A program made the position numbers and the translations under genes. Source: Narthecium ossifragum (Eukaryota > Streptophyta > Magnoliopsida > Dioscoreales > Nartheciaceae). From it: a DNA stretch of 64,000 nucleotides. Each line of letters starts with the position of its first letter. Position 1 is the stretch's first letter. The notes beneath the pieces are model-generated. The model was not told the origin of the DNA, did not search any database, and saw nothing but the letters and a program-made list of their open reading frames with translations. Positions 58,066 through 64,000 of this stretch are shown here, one piece after another. Location: positions 1,503,001-1,567,000 of the forward strand of contig OY986970.1 of assembly GCA_963920575.1 (NCBI GenBank), written 5' to 3'.

Positions 58066-59538
58066 GTGATATGATTACTAATCTGACTAGAAAATTCTGA
58101 CGTAATATGGCAGACCCACACCCAGAAATCAGAATGTTCCCCTCCTATTCAATCCCCAGGGAACAAACACTTTATGACAGGCATATCCTTTTAGGCATCA
58201 AATCAAATACTTCGACTTTGCAATCACATACGTGTGAGATTTAAGGACCACGATTACATTGCTACCTTGCTACACCATACCAATATCACATACGAATTAA
58301 GACCTACCTTTTAGCTCAAGATGGTAACTAATTTAGGTAAATCAAAACATCACATAGCCTGGTCAAGGCCAACTGGCTCTTATTAGCATTGTATCGTGGT
58401 CGATTGGTCTTCGGTTAAAAATCAGTCTGAAATTGCAAAGCAATATTTGCACAGTCTGTATCATGTATAAGCTGCTATACATTCCTCTATCCTGTGTAGC
58501 AAACCAAACATAGACGGTCGAACCATTAGTTGCCAAATCAAAGTTGAGTGACCCTAAAAAAAAACCTTAGAAAATAGAATAGTATTTCTCAAAATGATGA
58601 TATAAAATAATGTTTTCTTCACCACATCATCATAATTCCCAAAACCCAGAAGCTAGATAATACAGATATGAATACACGACACGGGTATGATACGATACAT
58701 ACACTCTCATATAGCAATTCTTGAAAAATTAGGATACGGATACGACGAGAATACATCAATATAATAATACATTTAATATATATTTAATATCATACTAAGT
58801 TTAAAATTTGAAAAAAATGCATTTAAATTTTAAATTATTCATCTATGTTATTTCTAAAAACCAAAATACTGATATTTAATAGCAATGTATTCATCTCCAT
58901 AAACATGAAGAAGGAACTTCAAAAACAAATAACTTAAAAAAAAAGTTTCTAACTTCTGAATATTAATTACGTGTTTTGTTGACATAGATAATCGAAATGG
59001 ATACGTATCACGTATTTGAGTGTATCGGGTGTGTATCGGTATCCGACACTATACTATACGCATTCAAATATAAAGTATCCTGTTCTACAGCTATTAATGA
59101 CCCCCTTGATCGCTGTATCGACGTAATTCCTCCACGAATCATACGTCATTCCCACAAAAACAAAACAAAGCCCACTCTTAAACGACTCTTTAATCTTTTT
59201 AAGAGAGGAGCGAGACTCTCGTGAGAGAATCCAATAGCATAGAAGTATAATAGAACCACTCTCCTTCCCTTCTCTCTCTCTCTCTGCGCTCATAGTATTC
59301 CATTCCTGCCTCTTTCCCACCATTGAGTCATTGATCATTAGCCACCGATCATATAAAGGAGAAAGAGACGAGATGGGTGATCAAAAACGCTTCTTTTCAC
59401 CAGCCATGTGCTCGTAGATGACGACAGAGGAGGAGAACAGGGCCCTTCTCCATGCCCATTTAGCCGGAAGACCAGTCCCGCCTCCCCTTTTCTTGTTTGT
59501 CATCCTAGTGTTCGTGTGTTTGTGATGGAGTCCTGGCG
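58066..59538. other. Spacer before the CHUP1-like gene
   Basis: Mostly AT-rich. 58665-59085 carries mutually inverted 'gatacgatac / gtatcggtatc' and 'gagtgtatcgggtgtgt' words that look like ends of a small repeat element; the latter word also occurs near 38389. A CT microsatellite (59267-59285) and the probable promoter/5' UTR lie at 59240-59538. No gene was found. Confidence 0.4.
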
Positions 59539-62306
59539 ATGGAGTCAGAGTTGGTGCGAGCTAGGAGGGATGTGATGAAGCCTTTGCTTCTCAAGCTAGC
59601 TGCAGTTCTGGTCATCTCGGCCGCCGGGTTCCTCGTTTCCCTTCTCCGGCCTAAGCCCCGGCGGTGGCCTCCTCTGCCCCCGCCCCCTACCGTAGGTAAA
59701 GGTAATCACTTTTTAACATGATGATTTCAGATGGTTTATTACGTTTCGAGGTGTGCCCATGATTGGTTTTGATCCGATAGCAGGAGACGAGGTGGAGTCT
59801 GGTGGAAAGGCGGCGCCTTTGACCCCCGGTTGTGCGGCCGGTGGCCTCAAAGACGAACTCTTTGCTATGAAAAGCGTAAGAACTTTTGATCCTGGGACAG
59901 CTATTTTTGTTTTCTTCGATTAGAAAATTGTCTCGATTTGTCGGGCTTGTCGTGATCTTTATTGATTTTGGGTATTCTTATTTTGAAATCATAGGAAGAA
60001 GAACTGGCGAAGATCATTAATGGCACCATCACTCCTATCGCTGAGAGTTCCGGCGACGATGATGAATTCCTCTTGCCGGAGTATAACCAGATAGTAACCA
60101 AAGGGTTCGAGTCAGCGGGCGAAGAACCGGAGATCAACCAGACGATCCCCAGGATAGTTTTATCGGATTACAAAAAGGAGATCGCGATGGAGCAAGAGAT
60201 CACAAGGCTTGGCCACTTGGTTTGGTCTCTCCGGGAGAGGGAGAGGAGCCTTGAGGTCCAATTGCTCGAGTACTATGGATTAAAAGAGCAGGACGAGGCT
60301 GTGAGAGAACTACAGAACCGGGTAAAGATCAACACGGTGGAGTCTCAGCTCCTCTCCATGAAGCTTGAATCTTTGCAAGCGGAGAACCAGAGACTTCGGT
60401 CTCAGGCGGCCGATTCCTCGAAATTAAGCAACGAGCTGGAGGCTGCCAAGGCGAGGATCAACCTTCTGAGAGGGATGGTGAAGTCTAATGGAGAGCAGGC
60501 AAAGGAAAAGATTGCTGCTATTACTCAGAAGATTGCCTTGTTGCAAGATCGCGAGAAGAACGATCCCGGAAATGAAACCGAAACCGTGGGGAAGATGGCT
60601 GAGTTGGAACATGAAGTTACGAGTCTTAGAACTGCAAATTCACAGCTGGTGATGGAGAATTTGGAGTTGCGGCATATGTTGGAGGACACAAAGATGGCCA
60701 ATTCTTCAGCTATTGAGAGTCCTGAGGTAATTCGCATGAGTTCTGTTAGATATTTCTCTTGGTTTAATCATGATTGATTGCTGCTTTCCTTTATAGCATG
60801 CATAGATCCTGATTTCATGGTTGTCTTTGTTTTTTTCTATCTTAAATACATGAGCAACAGTCTTTAATTGATCAATTTGGTTACTGATAGTGATTTCCTT
60901 TGTACTAGTTTGTTAAATTTATGGAGAAGAAAATTAGCAATAGTGAACAGAAACACAGGACTCCGCAATTGGTTTCTCAAAAAATTTCGAAATCCTTAGC
61001 TTCTGAATTTTTCTAGAAAATTTCTTATCTGGCTTTGTGGTCTCATCTATGTTCAAAATTTTTGTGTCGTTTCCTACAAATCAAACCTGGGTCTTTTCTG
61101 TTCCTCCATTTAACATTTTTTTTTTTTTGATAAATTGAGCCAAAAGGCTAAGAGATACATGACTCCACTCCTCATACATCAACCTCACTACCGGGTATTC
61201 ACATGTCCGGCCACCCCTTGTTTGGCCCGACGTGCGAGGTCGTCCGTAACAGCATTTGCCTCACGAGGTATATGCATAAAAATGACTCCTCCCATGAGCG
61301 CAGACAGACTCCAAATCTTCCTAAGAAAGGGTTCCTCCATTTAACATGCTGACATGTTTCTTACACTTATTTGTGTACCTTTGCTGTGAAACACTTATGT
61401 TCCTCAATGATATTATTCAAGATGAGGGTTAATCTTGCGTTTCAATCACAGGCAGAAAGATTGGAAGCAGCGAATCGGCTGAGAGAAGAGAATGGGAAGC
61501 TGAAAATGGATATTGAGCAGCTTCAAACGGATCGTTATGCAGACGTCGAGGAGCTGGTCTATCTAAGGTGGATCAATGCTTGCCTCCGGTATGAGTTGAG
61601 GAATTGCGAGCCCCCTCCAGGGAAGACACTTGCAAGGGATCTAAGCAAGAAATTGAGCCCCATGTCAGAAGCGAAAGCCAAGCAACTCATACTCGAATAT
61701 GCCAACTCTGGCATAGATGGAACAAACATAGATCTAATGGACTTTGATTCAGATGATTATTCGATCTTTTCTGAAGCATCCAATGGCGACTTAGATACTT
61801 CCAGCAATGCCTTCTCCGGTACCAAGCAAACCACTTCTCGCAAATTGAAGTTTTTCAGCAAGCTTAAGAAGCTTGTACTGGGGAAAGCCCCTCTTGGCAA
61901 CAGAGCTCTTTCAGTAGATAGATCTCCTAAGGGTGATACTTATTTGGAGAGAAGGCTCTCTACTTCATCTTGTTCGTCTGATGAGATGCTAGGAGGACGT
62001 TCGAACGAAAGCACTTATTCGTGCATCACAGCAGAGCATGCTCCTGCTGATCAACAGAAAAGAGCAGGTAATCATCAGAATTTCACTAGATACTCTTTGG
62101 ATACACCGAGAACTACAAAGTCCGAGCTAGATGGAGCTAAAGGGCTGAAAGGCGAACGATGTAAGAGTGATCTGACAACATTGTTTCGCAACCAGGGTGC
62201 CGATGTTCCTGAGAAAAGCAAGCTGAAGAAATTTGCAGAGGTTCTGAAGAGCTCCCATGGCAAGCCTAAGTCACACAAGAGACCAGCATCACTCTCTCTT
62301 AGCTGA
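59539..62306 (+). CDS. CHUP1/IPGA1-like coiled-coil protein
   Basis: Member of the plant CHUP1 family, which anchors cytoskeletal regulators at chloroplast, plasma-membrane or microtubule sites. Exons: 59539-59701, 59784-59875, 59995-60726, 61452-62306; about 613 aa (a donor six bases earlier, at 59695, would give 611). Layout: an N-terminal hydrophobic segment (LLKLAAVLVISAAGFLVSLL, ~17-36), a Pro run (PPLPPPP), the family block EEELAKIIN, the signature EQEITRLGHLVWSLRERERSLEVQLLEYYGLKEQ, a long coiled coil (~180-360), then the hallmark YADVEELVYLRWINACLRYELRN and a Ser-rich basic tail. It lacks the long Pro-rich actin-binding core and the C-terminal domain of CHUP1 itself, so it fits the shorter paralogues. 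The ATG at 59539 is chosen over 59525, which hits a stop. A LINE sits in its last intron. Confidence 0.88.
61117..61330 (-). mobile_element. 5'-truncated LINE in the last intron of the CHUP1-like gene
   Basis: On the minus strand the sequence encodes the end of a LINE RNase H (MHIPREANAVTDDLARRAKQG) and ends 'ttggctcaatttatc' plus poly-A (a T-run on the plus strand). A perfect 17-bp target duplication GTTCCTCCATTTAACAT flanks it (61100-61116, 61331-61347). Only 214 bp was inserted, antisense to the gene. Confidence 0.94.
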
Positions 62307-62887
62307 TGCCTCTCTTTCTCTCTCTCAAGTAGAAAATTTTGGCTGATCCAGTTTAAATAATCCCCAAAGATTGGTGTTATATAATTTGGCCAGCATTTGT
62401 AAAGGTGAATCGCTGGCTTTTATACCTGGATACATTGCTAAACTTGTAATGAATCAGATATATTGAGTTTGTGGTATTATACTATAACTCCCATATTGAA
62501 CTATATAGTTTCCTATTGTGTGATTAGCTCTTCTATAATATGATCAATAAAGGTTTACGTTTTTAAGCTAAATCTTGGGTGAAAATTTTCATAGTTTTTA
62601 ATCATGAATTTGCATCAATAATAGATCACAAACTATATTTTCTATGATTAGTCGCTATTTATTTTGATCCAAAATTTAATGAGTTTATCTTGATAACAGA
62701 CGCCTATTGTGTGGGGCCCAATCATGAATTGGCCATCAGCCGTCGATCCGCCTTAAATCAACGGTCAAGATGCGCATTCGCCCATCAAAGAACTCCACCC
62801 GCTCCATCAAATCCTAACCGTCCACTCCCCCCTCTAAACCAACCCCAAACCCCTATATAACTACCAACACTCCTTCCCGCGCTCCGA

Positions 62888-62927
<40 letters not shown>

Positions 62928-62984
62928 AGATTTCAAGAAGATCGAAACCCTCGTCGCCGGTCGCCGGTCGCCGGAGAACCAGAG
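62307..62984. promoter_or_regulatory. Intergenic region: CHUP1-like 3' end and PABP promoter/5' UTR
   Basis: 62307-62600 is probable 3' UTR. 62700-62984 is the promoter of the PABP gene with a TATA-like 'ctatataac' at about 62853 and a long (TC)n tract (62891-62926) in the likely 5' UTR. Confidence 0.55.
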
Positions 62985-64000
62985 ATGGGTGAGAACGAGA
63001 AGGCCTCTGAGGAGGAAGCGGCGGAGGTGACGCAGCCGAAGACTTCTCTGTACGTTGGGGACCTCGACGCCGGTGTCACGGAGGTGGACCTCATGGCGAC
63101 CTTCGCTGGAATCTCCTCCGCCCGAGTGTGCCGCGACGCCAGAACCGGCGCCTCCTTACGTTACGCCTACGTTAACTTCTCCTCCAACTCTCTCGGTACC
63201 CCTCATCTCATTCTGAAACCCATCTCTTTGGTTTGTCGATTTCTTTAGCTTCATCGGAATCTCTCCTATCGAGGGTTTGATCTTATCTTAGCGATCAGGG
63301 ATTTGGGCATTAGGGTTTGTATCGTACTCTTCTCATGAATCTTATTGTTCTATTTTCTGTTCCCTTTGGTAAATGATTTGGGTATCGGGGTTGTATCGTA
63401 TTCCTATTTCTGATTTAAGATTGAGAATCTATGGTGCCTCTTTGATTTTTTAGCAGTACTTTTCTATATGTTTGTTTTCTCTCAATCAGCGGAGAAGGCT
63501 CTCAATGAAATGAATCACGCATTCTTAAAAGGAAAGCCCATGAGGATCATGTGGTCACATCGCGACCCTCACTCAAGAAAGACCGGCCTCGGCAATCTCT
63601 TCGTAAAAGTATGGAGCCGTTTCTATTTCTACCTCTTTTTATTTTGTTCTTGATAAAATTTGGGTGGTTTTTCCTGAGTTCTTTTAAACTCAAAACTTCT
63701 TTGAAACCAGAATCTGGATGGATGGATTGGTGGTGCAGAGCTGGAGGCTCTGTTTGCGTCATTTGGGACAGTAGTTTCTTGCAAGGTGGCATTGGATGAT
63801 GAGGGGAAGAGCAAGGGTTTTGGGTTTGTGCAGATGGACTCTGAGGAGGCGTCTGTATCAGCCATTGGAGCTCTTGATGGCAAGACATTGGATGGGGGGA
63901 GCAAGAAGCTGTGAGCTTTCTTTCATCTTCAGTAGTTTGGATTCTTGTAGTTTCATTTGGGTTTTTTCTTTGATGAAGACTATTGGTTATATGTTCTGAT
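62985..64000 (+). CDS. Polyadenylate-binding protein, N-terminal part (runs off right edge)
   Basis: Cytoplasmic poly(A)-binding protein that coats mRNA tails and helps translation. Exons: 62985-63195, 63490-63608, 63711-63910, and the rest beyond the window. RRM1 contains the RNP2 block SLYVGDL and the RNP1-like block RYAYVNF, then [33 protein letters not shown], the diagnostic PABP linker region. RRM2 begins [13 protein letters not shown] with RNP1 KGFGFVQM. The third exon ends at AAGAAGCT|GTGAGC. The later RRMs and the C-terminal MLLE domain are outside. The acidic Glu/Ala-rich N-terminus is plain for the family; the paralogue number cannot be set. Confidence 0.92.

Noticed and set aside
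1..64000. tRNA, rRNA, CRISPR or prokaryotic features
   Set aside because: None seen; the window is a plant nuclear sequence. A tRNA scan by program was not possible here, so a small RNA gene could have been missed.

Overview
This is a nuclear genome window from a flowering plant, probably a monocot. It has spliced genes with GT-AG introns, GC-rich first exons (RLCK, COG8, methyltransferase, LCYE, PABP), a chloroplast carotenoid gene, abundant transposons and one assembly gap (200 N, 40259-40458). The species cannot be named from the sequence.

Layout. 1-2356 (-): 5' exons of an ABCA-type ABC transporter that runs off the left edge. 2357-8585: transposon-rich, with a ~4.6 kb element with long terminal inverted repeats (3661-8267) that carries a nested hAT element (6324-7573). 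8586-13618 (-): seven-exon cytoplasmic kinase with an N-terminal USP domain; its introns carry small inverted-repeat elements. 13950-15248: Pack-MULE-like element with an LRR-kinase fragment and a GRAS-like fragment. 15658-22810 (-): COG8, 12 exons, 561 aa. It is head-to-head (394 bp) with 23205-25891 (+), a tRNA m3C-type methyltransferase, 10 exons, 289 aa. 26512-30461: dispersed repeats, a hAT remnant and a MULE-like element. 30901-34299 (+): intronless SUVH histone H3K9 methyltransferase. 35100-38560: remnants of a tandem class II small-heat-shock-protein cluster interrupted by a LINE and an LTR-like repeat. 38699-44178 (-): lycopene epsilon-cyclase, partly lost in the gap. 44179-54060: gene-poor, with two LTR-type sequences sharing an unusual array of paired GATCGATC boxes. 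54079-58053: LINE 3' fragment split by a truncated Copia element. 59539-62306 (+): CHUP1/IPGA1-like coiled-coil protein. 62985-right edge (+): poly(A)-binding protein, 5' part.

The single-copy genes are mostly housekeeping: Golgi tethering, tRNA modification, heterochromatin, carotenoid branching, organelle/cytoskeleton and mRNA binding. They do not form a pathway. Splice models were built by joining exons at GT-AG sites so that reading frame and family motifs continue; the summed exon phases close for every complete gene.

The most unusual signal is non-coding. GATCGATC boxes recur in pairs whose starts are 21-22 bp apart, in two separate LTR-like sequences (48228-48433 and 49900-50833). Several transposons are defined to the base by target-site duplications, including a Pack-MULE with two gene fragments in opposite orientation.
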